NCBI RefSeq assembly: GCF_943192905.1
Contig: NZ_CALPCC010000003.1
Span: 61,688 to 125,687 of the forward strand
Direction: 5' to 3'
Source: Adlercreutzia murintestinalis
GTDB lineage: Bacteria; Actinomycetota; Coriobacteriia; Coriobacteriales; Eggerthellaceae
DNA length: 64,000 nucleotides
Positions within the stretch are counted from its first letter, which is position 1; each line of letters opens with the position of its first letter. The notes under the pieces were generated by a model, which saw nothing but the letters and a program-made list of their open reading frames with translations, searched no databases and had not been told where the DNA came from. This document shows, piece after piece, positions 32,659-41,017 of this stretch. A program made the position numbers and the translations under genes.

Positions 32659-34548
32659 TTGGCCAGACTTCAGATCATGGACACCACGATCCGCGACGGC
32701 CAGCAGAGCCTTTGGGCCACGCGCATGCAGCTGGGAGACATGCTGCCCATCCTGCCTAAGATGGACAAGGTGGGGTATTGGGCTATCGAGGCATGGGGCG
32801 GTGCGACGTTCGACTCGTGTTTGCGCTTCTTGGACGAGAACCCCTGGGAGCGTTTGCGCTCCATCAAGGCGAACACGCCGAATACGCCGCTCGCTATGCT
32901 CTCGCGCGGCCAGAATCTGGTGGGGTACAAGCATTATTCGCGCGATATCGTGTTTCATTTCATACAGTGCGCGCATCGCAACGGCATCGAGGTGTTCCGC
33001 GTGTTCGACGCGTTGAACGACATTCGCAACGTGGTGGACAACGCCGAGGCCATCAAGGAGTGCGGCGCGCATTTCGAGGGCGCCATCAGCTACACCATCA
33101 GCCCCGTGCATACGCTCGATAGCTTCCTCGAGTACGGCCAGCAGCTCAAGGAGCTGGGAGCCGACTCTATTGCCATCAAGGACATGGCGGGCATGCTCAC
33201 GCCGTACCGCACCGAGCGCATGGTGAAGGCGTTCAACGCCGAGATCGGGTTGCCGGTGCACATCCATTGCCACTATGTGGGCGGCATGGCTCCGGCGAAC
33301 ATCATCAAGGCAGCTGAGGCGGGCGCGGCCATCGCCGATACGGCCCATGCGCCGCTCGCGTTCGGCAATAGCCATCCGGCAGTTGAGATGATCGTGGCCG
33401 CGTTCCAAGAGAGCCGCTACGATACCGGGCTGGATCTCGGGCTGCTCTTCGAGATATCGGAGTATTGGGAAGAGATCCGCAAGCGCAACCACTACAAGCG
33501 CGGCGTTTCGTCGCTGACGCATATGAAGGTATACAGCCATCAGGTGCCCGGCGGCATGATGAGCAACCTGATGAGCCAGCTTGAGGTGCAGAAGGCAACC
33601 GAGCGCTTGCCCGAGGTCATGGCTGAGATCCCGAAGGTGCGCGCTGAGGTGGGCTATCCGCCGCTGGTGACCCCGCTGTCGCAGATCGTGGGCACGCAAG
33701 CGGTGTTCAACGTGCTCACTGGTAAACGGTGGAGCGTCATCAGCAAGGAAATGAAAGACTACATCTGCGGGTATTACGGCAAAGCGCCAGGACGGATGGA
33801 TCCTGCGATCGTTGCCAAGGTAGCCGGGGATGCTGACATTCTCGACCCGGATATCGCTCCGGGGTCGCTTGTGACCACCACCTATGAAGAGGTGGCCGAA
33901 GAGATAGGAGACCTCGCCCACAGTGAGGAAGACGTGCTGATGTACGCGCTGTTCCCCAACGAGGCGCGTACCTATCTGAGCAAGCATCGCACGTCGGAAA
34001 AAGTTGACTTCATGTTGGAGCAAGAATCCAGCAGCACCAAGGAGGACGATTACGTGGACATCAATCAGATCCGTGAACTGGTGAAGGTTGCCGAAGAGAG
34101 CGGCGTTGGCGAGATCGTGGTGGAAGAAGAAGGCGTGCGCATCGCCGTTCGCATGCCCGGCGAGGGCGCGGTGGCACCCATGGCGGCGCCGTCGCTTGCC
34201 GCTGCTGCACCGGTCGCGGCAGCGCCTGCGCCAGAAGCAGCGCCCGCTCCCGCAGCCGAAGAGCAGCGTCCTTCCAATTGGTATGCGGTGACCGCACCCA
34301 TGGTCGGCACGTATTACGAGGCGCCGGCCCCCGGTGAGGCGCCGTTCGTGCGCGTGGGTGATGAAGTGGCGGCAGGCGAGACGCTCTGCATCGTTGAGGC
34401 TATGAAGCTGATGAACGAGATCGCAGCAGAAGAGATGGGCACGGTGCGCGAGGTGTGCCTCGAGGATGCCACCCCGGTCGAATTCGGCACGGTGCTGTTC
34501 TATGTTGAGCCGCATGAGTCCAATAACGCCGTTCCGGAGCAGGCCTAA
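32659..34548 (+). CDS. oadA: carboxyltransferase with biotinyl domain (OadA/PycB-like)
   Basis: 629 residues. The N-terminal half is a TIM-barrel carboxyltransferase (MDTTIRDGQQSLWATRM at the start; FRVFDALND; metal His in HIHCHYVGG). After a conserved PYC/OADA domain comes an Ala/Pro-rich linker (about 500-535), then a biotinyl domain with the biotinylation site EAMKLMNEI near 580-588. It moves CO2 between biotin and pyruvate/oxaloacetate. Start is TTG 32659, because AAGGAGG (32644-32650) is 8 bases upstream and overlaps the earlier GTG. With the biotin carboxylase gene next door the pair is most simply a two-subunit pyruvate carboxylase; no OadB/OadG genes are here. Confidence 0.92.
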   Translation: MARLQIMDTTIRDGQQSLWATRMQLGDMLPILPKMDKVGYWAIEAWGGATFDSCLRFLDENPWERLRSIKANTPNTPLAMLSRGQNLVGYKHYSRDIVFHFIQCAHRNGIEVFRVFDALNDIRNVVDNAEAIKECGAHFEGAISYTISPVHTLDSFLEYGQQLKELGADSIAIKDMAGMLTPYRTERMVKAFNAEIGLPVHIHCHYVGGMAPANIIKAAEAGAAIADTAHAPLAFGNSHPAVEMIVAAFQESRYDTGLDLGLLFEISEYWEEIRKRNHYKRGVSSLTHMKVYSHQVPGGMMSNLMSQLEVQKATERLPEVMAEIPKVRAEVGYPPLVTPLSQIVGTQAVFNVLTGKRWSVISKEMKDYICGYYGKAPGRMDPAIVAKVAGDADILDPDIAPGSLVTTTYEEVAEEIGDLAHSEEDVLMYALFPNEARTYLSKHRTSEKVDFMLEQESSSTKEDDYVDINQIRELVKVAEESGVGEIVVEEEGVRIAVRMPGEGAVAPMAAPSLAAAAPVAAAPAPEAAPAPAAEEQRPSNWYAVTAPMVGTYYEAPAPGEAPFVRVGDEVAAGETLCIVEAMKLMNEIAAEEMGTVREVCLEDATPVEFGTVLFYVEPHESNNAVPEQA

Positions 34549-34549
34549 C

Positions 34550-35902
34550 ATGTTCGATAAGATACTGGTTGCGAACAGGGGAGAGGTTGCGCTGCGCGTC
34601 ATGCGCGCGGCGAAGGAGCTTGGCGTGAAAACGGTGGCGGTGTATTCCACCGAAGATGAGGATACGCTGCCCGTTCGGTATGCTGACGAGGCCGTATGCG
34701 TGGGTCCGGCACCGGCCAATCAGAGCTATCTGGTCATTCCGAACATCATCGCAGCGGCGAAGAATACCGGCGCGCAGGCCATTCATCCCGGGTACGGCTT
34801 TTTGGCCGAGAACGCCGATTTCGCACGCGCCTGCGTTGACAACGACTTGGTATTCATCGGCCCTTCGGCTGATTGCATCGAGTCAATGGGTGACAAGGCA
34901 ACAGCCCGTGAGACCATGATGGCGTGCGGGGTGCCTACGGTTCCCGGCTCCGATGGTGTGTGCGACACTGTGGAAGAGGCGCGAAGCTTCGCCTCGTCGG
35001 TGGGGTATCCGGTACTCATCAAGGCAACGGCGGGCGGCGGCGGCAAGGGCATGCGCGAAGTACATGATCCGGCCGATCTGGAAGCGCAGTACAAAGCGGC
35101 GCGCACCGAAGCGGGTGCTGCGTTTGGCAATGATGGCGTGTACCTGGAGAAGCTGGTGCTCAATCCACGGCATGTAGAGGTGCAGATTCTGGCGGACGAT
35201 TTCGGCAACCATATCGCTTTGTGCGAACGCGATTGCTCCATTCAGCGCCGTCACCAGAAGCTTGTTGAGGAAGCACCTTCGCCAGCGCTCACGGACGATC
35301 TGCGCCGTGCCATGATGGTGGCAGCGGTCAAGGCCGTGCGCGCGGTGGATTATCGTAATGCCGGTACCATCGAATTCTTGCTTGACGAGCGCGGCGAGTT
35401 CTACTTCATGGAGATGAATACGCGCGTTCAGGTGGAGCATCCGGTCTCGGAGATGGTCACCGACACCGATATCATCAAGGAGCAGATTCGCATCGCTGCT
35501 GGCGAGCCGATCAGTTGTGCCGATCGTGCTCCGTTTGCGCCGAATGGCCATGCAATCGAGATGCGCATCAACGCCGAAGACCCCGAGAACGGCTTTCGCC
35601 CTTGTCCGGGCACCATCACGAAGTTCGTGGTGCCGGGGGGGCCAGGAGTGCGCGTGGAGACGTATGTGGGCGAGGGGGCGCGCATATCGCCGTATTACGA
35701 TTCCATGGTCGCGAAGCTTATCGTGCATGGGCAAGACCGCGATGAAGCCATTGCGCGCGCTAAGCGGGCTTTGGACGAGTTCCAGATCGAGGGCATTGCC
35801 ACCACCATCCCGTTCCATAAACGCGTGATGGACAATGCCACCTTTATTGCGGGAGACGCTACCACAGCCTTCATACCCAACGAGATGGGGGATCTTCTAT
35901 GA
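34550..35902 (+). CDS. accC: biotin carboxylase subunit
   Basis: 450 residues, typical length. ATP-grasp enzyme that carboxylates biotin with bicarbonate. FDKILVANRGEVALRVMRA at the start, the Gly-rich ATP loop KATAGGGGKGMR near 160, ERDCSIQRRHQKLVEEAPS around 230 and the EMNTRVQVEHPVSEMVT block near 290. The start lies 1 bp after the carboxyltransferase stop. It works on the biotinyl domain of the upstream gene and may also serve fatty-acid synthesis. Confidence 0.95.
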   Translation: MFDKILVANRGEVALRVMRAAKELGVKTVAVYSTEDEDTLPVRYADEAVCVGPAPANQSYLVIPNIIAAAKNTGAQAIHPGYGFLAENADFARACVDNDLVFIGPSADCIESMGDKATARETMMACGVPTVPGSDGVCDTVEEARSFASSVGYPVLIKATAGGGGKGMREVHDPADLEAQYKAARTEAGAAFGNDGVYLEKLVLNPRHVEVQILADDFGNHIALCERDCSIQRRHQKLVEEAPSPALTDDLRRAMMVAAVKAVRAVDYRNAGTIEFLLDERGEFYFMEMNTRVQVEHPVSEMVTDTDIIKEQIRIAAGEPISCADRAPFAPNGHAIEMRINAEDPENGFRPCPGTITKFVVPGGPGVRVETYVGEGARISPYYDSMVAKLIVHGQDRDEAIARAKRALDEFQIEGIATTIPFHKRVMDNATFIAGDATTAFIPNEMGDLL

Positions 35903-36249
35903 CGGATCAACTGAACGCGAACGGCATGAGCATCGCTCCCGGTGTGGTGGATACCATCATCGCCATTGCCGTGGAGGAAGTTGACGGTGTTGCCGGTCTC
36001 GGCCAAACACCTGGTTCTAATATCCGCCTGCGCATCGCAGGCAAGCAAGCCTCTGCGGGCATAGAGACCGAGATCACGCCGGAAGGCAAGCTGGCCATCA
36101 CGCTCCATATTGACGTGAAATACGGATACGTGCTTCCCGATCTTGCTGCCAAGGTGCGCCAGGCCGTGAGCGATGCGCTGTTGGTGCAGGTGGGTGTCGA
36201 GGTGTCAAGCATCGACATCTACGTGGATGGAATCTCGTTCCAGCAGTAG
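35899..36249 (+). CDS. Asp23/Gls24 envelope stress family protein
   Basis: 116 residues, the DUF322/Asp23 family. SIAPGVVDTIIAIAVEEVDGVAGL at the N-terminus and VDVKYGY-like core (HIDVKYGYVLPDLAAKVRQAV) are characteristic. Members are membrane-peripheral proteins linked to envelope stress. Overlaps accC by 4 bp. The accC-asp23-nusB-xseB order is a recurring arrangement in Gram-positive bacteria. Confidence 0.9.
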   Translation: MTDQLNANGMSIAPGVVDTIIAIAVEEVDGVAGLGQTPGSNIRLRIAGKQASAGIETEITPEGKLAITLHIDVKYGYVLPDLAAKVRQAVSDALLVQVGVEVSSIDIYVDGISFQQ

Positions 36250-36253
36250 GGCT

Positions 36254-36703
36254 ATGGCACGTCAACACGAAAGAACCGCATCTCGCAAAAGCGCTGTACA
36301 GGTGCTCTACGCCGGTGTCATTCGCAACAGGCGCGCCTCTGAGTTGCTCTCGGGTGGTGAGATCCTCTGCCTTGACGATGCGCTCTCCGACTATGCGCTC
36401 ATGCTGGTAGAGGGCGTGGAAGTGCACGAAGCTGAGATCGATGAGCGTTTGGAGAGCATCTCCGAGAACTGGTCGGTGGGCCGTATGCCCATCATGGATC
36501 GAACGATCCTGCGTCTGGCTCTGTTCGAGATGCTCTATGTGGACGATGTGCCCACCAGCGTTTCCATCAACGAAGCGGTGGAGTTGGCCAAGGAGTTCGG
36601 CGGCGAGGACGATAGCCCGCGCTTCGTGAACGGCATGCTCGGGCGCGTAGCGCGTCAGATGGAAGCGGGCGAGCATGGGATGGCAGGAGCAGAAGATGTC
36701 TGA
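36254..36703 (+). CDS. nusB: transcription antitermination factor NusB
   Basis: 149 residues. All-helical NusB fold, with the RNA/NusE-binding N-terminus RTASRKSAVQVLY and the conserved late segment SVSINEAVELAKEFG ... FVNGMLGRV. Binds boxA RNA together with S10 during rRNA transcription. Start ATG 36254 four bases after the Asp23 stop; the frame extends upstream but without support. Overlaps xseB by 8 bp. Confidence 0.96.
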   Translation: MARQHERTASRKSAVQVLYAGVIRNRRASELLSGGEILCLDDALSDYALMLVEGVEVHEAEIDERLESISENWSVGRMPIMDRTILRLALFEMLYVDDVPTSVSINEAVELAKEFGGEDDSPRFVNGMLGRVARQMEAGEHGMAGAEDV

Positions 36704-37037
36704 GCAAGCGAAGACACCATCTTTTGATGCGGTGAAGGAGCGCCTCGAGCGCATTGCTGAGGAAGTAGCGCGGGAAGATATCGCGCTCGACGATGCGCTC
36801 ACGCTCTACGAAGAGGCGGTTTCCTTGGGCCTTTCTGCGTGCGATTTGAGCGAAGCCGATTTGGTTCAAGATGCTCAAAACGAGCAAGCATCCGAAGCCG
36901 CTTCGGATGCGGCCGCGCCCTCAGAGATGAACGCTTCCGACGATGCGGTCACCGCAGTGGCCACCGAGACGGATGCGCCTGCGGCGGATGCGTCCCACGA
37001 TGCCGCATCGCTGCGTCCAGGGGGCGAACTTGGCTGA
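36696..37037 (+). CDS. xseB: exodeoxyribonuclease VII small subunit, long acidic tail
   Basis: 113 residues. The first 60 residues are the helical hairpin of XseB (FDAVKERLERIAEEVAREDIALDDALTLYEEAVSLG). A further 50 residues of Ala/Asp/Glu/Ser follow that are not part of the usual ~80-residue subunit. The large subunit gene xseA, normally directly upstream, is not in the window. Overlaps nusB and dxs by 8 bp each, so expression should be coupled. Confidence 0.87.
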   Translation: MSEQAKTPSFDAVKERLERIAEEVAREDIALDDALTLYEEAVSLGLSACDLSEADLVQDAQNEQASEAASDAAAPSEMNASDDAVTAVATETDAPAADASHDAASLRPGGELG

Positions 37038-38907
37038 GCATCGGATACTCGACTGCATCGCCTCACCGGCCGATCTGCATCTGCTCACGGTATCAGAGCT
37101 GACGATCTTGGCTGATGAGATTCGTCAGCAGATCATCGAGACCACTTCCAAAACGGGAGGCCATGTTGCCTCCTCGTTAGGTGCGGTCGAGATCATCTTG
37201 GCATGCCATAGCCTTTTGAACACGCCCACCGACAAGCTTATCTTCGACGTGGGCCACCAAGCATATGCGCATAAGCTGGTGACGGGTCGTCTGGCACGCT
37301 TTGATACGCTGCGTACGTATCAAGGCATCTCCGGTTTCCCGCGTCCTGGTGAGAGCTCTTATGATGCGCATCCGTCCGGGCATGCTTCCGACTCTCTTTC
37401 AGTGGCATCCGGTTACGCGAAGGCGCGCGTCATGAATGGCACCGATGAGAAGATCGTCACCGTGATAGGCGATGCGGCGGTGGCGGGCGGCATGGCGTTC
37501 GAGGCGTTGAACTACATCGGTACCGAACAGCTGCCCATGGTCATCATTCTGAACGACAATGAGATGTCCATCTCTCGCAATGTTGGCGCGCTGATGAAGC
37601 ATTTCGGCAATCTGCGCGCAACGAACGGGTACCGGGCTGCGCGCGAGAGCATGCAGGACCGCTTGGAGTCGGGAGGTGGATTCAGCCGCGCGTTCGCTGA
37701 GCTTGGCAAACGCACCAAAGATTCCATGAAGCACATGTTTTTGCCCGAGGCGATGATCTACGAACAGCTCGGCATCGTGTGCACGCCGCCCATCGATGGG
37801 CATGATATCGGCCAGCTGCGCGAGATGCTGCGATTGGTGCTGGAGATGGATGGCCCCGTCATGATGCACGTGGTGACGAAGAAAGGGGCTGGGTACGCGC
37901 CTGCCATGGCCGATCCCGAGCGCTTCCATGGCGTGGGCTCCTTCGATCTGGAAACCGGTGAGGACGTGCCCGCTACGCGCTCAGGGCTCACGTATACCAA
38001 GGCGTTCGGTGAGGCGCTTGTGGCGGAAGCGGAAGCTGATGAGCGCATCGTCGCCATCACGGCTGCCATGGAGGGAGGCACCGGCCTCAAGGCCTTTCAT
38101 GAGCGTTTCCCGGAGCGCTTCATCGATGTGGGCATCGCCGAGGAACAAGCGGTGGGCATGGCGAGCGGTTTGGCTGCGGCGGGCAAGAAGCCGGTGGTGG
38201 CGGTGTATTCCACCTTCATGCAGCGCGCGATCGATCAGCTGGTGGTGGATTGTGCTCTGCCGAAGCTCGATGTGGTGTTCGCGCTCGATCGAGCGGGCAT
38301 CGTGGGCAAGGATGGTCCGACGCATCACGGCGTGCTCGATATCTCGTATGCGCGCATGGTGCCTAATCTGCGCGTGCTGGCACCCGCGGACACGCTCGAA
38401 CTGAAGAGCGCCCTCAAGACCGCGTTGCGCATGGGCGGTCCGTTTGCGGTGCGCTACCCGCGCGCCACTGAGAAAGATATCGTGCAGGGTGTTCCTGTGG
38501 TGCTGGAGGTCGGTCGTGCGCGCGTTGTGCGGGAAGGCGCCGATGCTGCCATTCTCTCGTTCGGCACGCTGCTCAATCGTGCGCTGGAAGCTGCCGATCT
38601 GCTACAAGACGAGGGCATGAGCGTTCGCGTGGTCGACATGCGCTGGGTGAAACCGCTCGATTCCGAGGCGATCGCTGCAGCGGCGGCCACGCCGCTGGTG
38701 GTAACGCTTGAAGAGGGAACGGTGTGCGGCGGCGCTGGTGAAGGCGTGCTCGACGAGCTCTCGCGCATGGGGGCCACGCCGCGCACGCTCGTGCTGGGCA
38801 TTCCCGATCATTTCATCATGCAAGGCGAGACGGCATCGCTGCTTGCCGAGATCGGGCTCGATGGTCCTTCTCTTGCTGATGCGATACGCAAGCGGCTTGC
38901 CCAGTAA
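37030..38907 (+). CDS. dxs: 1-deoxy-D-xylulose-5-phosphate synthase
   Basis: 625 residues. Thiamine-diphosphate enzyme that condenses pyruvate and glyceraldehyde-3-phosphate, first step of the MEP isoprenoid pathway. N-terminal GGHVASSLGAVE and FDVGHQAYAHK, ThDP/Mg motif GDAAVAGGMAFEALN (about 155-169), transketolase central domain with the GIAEEQAVGMASGLA block, and the C-terminal domain ending IRKRLAQ. Start TTG 37030 with AGGGGG 6 bases upstream, overlapping the xseB end. Confidence 0.96.
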   Translation: MAEHRILDCIASPADLHLLTVSELTILADEIRQQIIETTSKTGGHVASSLGAVEIILACHSLLNTPTDKLIFDVGHQAYAHKLVTGRLARFDTLRTYQGISGFPRPGESSYDAHPSGHASDSLSVASGYAKARVMNGTDEKIVTVIGDAAVAGGMAFEALNYIGTEQLPMVIILNDNEMSISRNVGALMKHFGNLRATNGYRAARESMQDRLESGGGFSRAFAELGKRTKDSMKHMFLPEAMIYEQLGIVCTPPIDGHDIGQLREMLRLVLEMDGPVMMHVVTKKGAGYAPAMADPERFHGVGSFDLETGEDVPATRSGLTYTKAFGEALVAEAEADERIVAITAAMEGGTGLKAFHERFPERFIDVGIAEEQAVGMASGLAAAGKKPVVAVYSTFMQRAIDQLVVDCALPKLDVVFALDRAGIVGKDGPTHHGVLDISYARMVPNLRVLAPADTLELKSALKTALRMGGPFAVRYPRATEKDIVQGVPVVLEVGRARVVREGADAAILSFGTLLNRALEAADLLQDEGMSVRVVDMRWVKPLDSEAIAAAAATPLVVTLEEGTVCGGAGEGVLDELSRMGATPRTLVLGIPDHFIMQGETASLLAEIGLDGPSLADAIRKRLAQ

Positions 38908-38957
38908 AGAGCGGCGATGCTCGCGTCCCACCCTGTATCTGCGTTCTGCGCTGCGGC

Positions 38958-39296
38958 TTAGAGCGCTTCCGTTCCCGCTTCTCCTGTTCTGATGCGGATA
39001 ACCTCTTCGATGGGACTGATGAAGATCTTGCCATCGCCCACCTCTCCGGTGCGCGCGGTCTCTTGGATGGTGCGCGCGATGTCGGTCACAGCCGCATCGT
39101 CGGCTACGATCTCGAACTTCACCTTCGGTACCATGTTGAGCAGCACTTCGGTTCCACGGAAATGCTCTTTCCAGCCGTGCTGGTTGCCGCAGCCGCTCAC
39201 TTGGCTGATGGTCATGCCGGTGACCCCGCATGCGAAGAGAGCCTCTTTGAGCGATTCCATTTTCTCGGGTCGCACGATCGCTATGATTCGTTTCAT
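38958..39296 (-). CDS. glnB: PII nitrogen regulatory protein lacking Tyr51
   Basis: 112 residues, the exact PII length. Ferredoxin-like trimer that binds ATP/ADP and 2-oxoglutarate and docks on AmtB. N-terminus MKRIIAIVRP; T-loop GCGNQHGWKEHFRGTEV occupies residues 35-51. Residue 51, the uridylylated Tyr of enteric PII proteins, is Val here and residue 46 is Phe. The B-loop is TGEVGDGKIFISPIEE, complete. The gene is 12 bp downstream of amt on the same strand, forming the usual amt-glnB pair. Without Tyr51 regulation should be purely by ligand binding. Confidence 0.92.
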   Translation of the reverse strand: MKRIIAIVRPEKMESLKEALFACGVTGMTISQVSGCGNQHGWKEHFRGTEVLLNMVPKVKFEIVADDAAVTDIARTIQETARTGEVGDGKIFISPIEEVIRIRTGEAGTEAL

Positions 39297-39308
39297 GTAT
39301 TGTCACCC

Positions 39309-40580
39309 CTAATCAAGACCGGTAAAGGCTGGATAGGCGGATTCGCCGTGCTCGGCAACGTCGAGCCCGCCCGCTTCCGCTTCGTCGTCAACACGGAGCC
39401 TGCCATGGAAGCAGAGCTTCACCAACAACCCTAGCACGATACCGCAGATGCCCACGAATACGATGGTCACCACGATGCCGAGCACCTGACTTCCCAGAAG
39501 CGCCCAGTCCCCGGTGTACAGAAGCCCTCCTGCGCCGGTCCATGACAATTCGGGCATGCAGAATAGCCCTGTCATGATCCCTCCTGCGATGCCGCCGACG
39601 CAATGACAGCCAAAAGCGTCAAGGGCGTCATCGTAGCCGAGCTTTGGCTTGAGCCACGAGATGGCCCAATAGCACAGCGGTGACGTGAGAAGGCCCATGA
39701 CCAGGGCAGCCCATGCTTCGACGAAACCAGCGGCTGGCGTGATGGCAACAAGCCCTGCGACCAACCCCGTGCAGGCGCCGATGAGGGTCGGTTTGCCCAC
39801 GCAGATGCGCTCCACCACCATCCAGGAGACAACACCAGCGCCGCTCGCGCACACGGTGTTCACCAGCGCGAGCGCGGCTATCCCATCGGATGCAAAGGCG
39901 CTTCCTGCATTGAAACCGAACCAACCGAACCACAAAAGCGCAGCACCCAGCGCAACGAACGGCACGTTATGTGGTCGGTAGCTCATGGCGCCGAAACCGT
40001 GGCGTCGTCCAACCAAGACGGCCAGTATGAGCGCGGTGAGCCCGGAAGAGATGTGCACCACATCCCCTCCCGCGAAATCCAGCGCGCCGATGGTATCGCC
40101 GATGAGCGACCCTTCGCCGCCCCACACCATATGGGCAAGAGGCGGATAGACGACCATCGTCCATACGACCAGAAACGCCATAACGGCGCCAAAGCGCATG
40201 CGCCCCGCAACGCCGCCGGTGATGATGGCGGTGGTGATCATGCAAAACGCCATCTGGAAGACAACGTCGGTGATGGCCGGATAGACGATTTCGCCATCAG
40301 GCGCTTGCGCCTCGGTGAGCATGTCGGTCGTGCTGGTAAGCAGCATCAGCTGGTCGAATCCGCCGAAGAAGGGATTTCCCCCGTTGCCTCCATAGGCGAA
40401 TGACCAGCCGCATACGCTCCAGGTGAGCGCGACCACGCCGATCACGGCGAACACCATGATCATCGTGTTCCCAACGTTCTTGCGCCGCGTGAGCCCTCCA
40501 TAGAAGAACGCAAGCCCTGGCGTCATGAGAAGCACCAACATGGTGCAAACCAGCATGAAGGCGCTTGTTCCCGCATCCAT
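39309..40580 (-). CDS. amt: ammonium transporter Amt
   Basis: 423 residues, about 11 helices. DAGTSAFMLVCTMLVLLMTPGLAFFYGGL is the standard first helix after the leader. The twin-His-bearing helices are present (VVHISSGLTALI and the second His in FGCHCVGGIAGG). The C-terminal cytosolic tail (EAGGLDVAEHGESAYP) is the PII-contacting segment. The 185 bp upstream, shared with the divergent TSCPD gene, show no recognisable NtrC-type sites. Confidence 0.96.
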   Translation of the reverse strand: MDAGTSAFMLVCTMLVLLMTPGLAFFYGGLTRRKNVGNTMIMVFAVIGVVALTWSVCGWSFAYGGNGGNPFFGGFDQLMLLTSTTDMLTEAQAPDGEIVYPAITDVVFQMAFCMITTAIITGGVAGRMRFGAVMAFLVVWTMVVYPPLAHMVWGGEGSLIGDTIGALDFAGGDVVHISSGLTALILAVLVGRRHGFGAMSYRPHNVPFVALGAALLWFGWFGFNAGSAFASDGIAALALVNTVCASGAGVVSWMVVERICVGKPTLIGACTGLVAGLVAITPAAGFVEAWAALVMGLLTSPLCYWAISWLKPKLGYDDALDAFGCHCVGGIAGGIMTGLFCMPELSWTGAGGLLYTGDWALLGSQVLGIVVTIVFVGICGIVLGLLVKLCFHGRLRVDDEAEAGGLDVAEHGESAYPAFTGLD

Positions 40581-40765
40581 TTTGTTCCCCCTATCATCGT
40601 ATCGTGTCGTTCATGCATTCCATCGTGCCACCCTTTTATCAATGCGGGAGTTGCAGCTCGTTTTTTAACACGCTCGCATACGCGATTTAACAGGTGCGAC
40701 ATCGTGTTGTCACATAGCGGAAACATGCGCGGTTGGCTAAAATAGAGGCACGGTAAGGAGGGAGC

Positions 40766-41014
40766 ATGTCAGAACATATCTATACGCCCCGTGGCGTTTG
40801 CTCGCGTCAGATAGAATTCGATCTGGAAGAAGGCCGTATTCACAACGTCCGGTTTACGGGCGGCTGCGATGGCAATCTCAAGGCCATCGCCAAGCTCGTC
40901 GAAGGCAAGCAGGCATGCGAGATCATCGATCTGCTCGAAGGGAATACGTGCGGACCGCGCACTACCAGCTGCGCCGACCAGTTGGTTCGCGCTTTGAAGG
41001 CAGCGAGCGCATAG
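40766..41014 (+). CDS. TSCPD-domain protein
   Basis: 82 residues, the entire length of a stand-alone TSCPD (TIGR03905-type) protein: N-terminal PRGVCSRQIEFDL and FTGGCDGNLKAIAKLVEG, then CGPRTTSCADQL. The conserved cysteines resemble the zinc-binding end of adenosylcobalamin ribonucleotide reductases. The function of the free-standing form is not known. RBS GGAGGGAGC; a TAAAAT at 40736-40741 is a candidate -10. Three bases before the ThrE gene. Confidence 0.87.
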   Translation: MSEHIYTPRGVCSRQIEFDLEEGRIHNVRFTGGCDGNLKAIAKLVEGKQACEIIDLLEGNTCGPRTTSCADQLVRALKAASA

Positions 41015-41017
41015 CGA

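Noticed and set aside
32566..34719. A 717-codon minus-strand frame opposite the carboxyltransferase
   Set aside because: Antisense shadow; the opposite strand is a conserved biotin enzyme.
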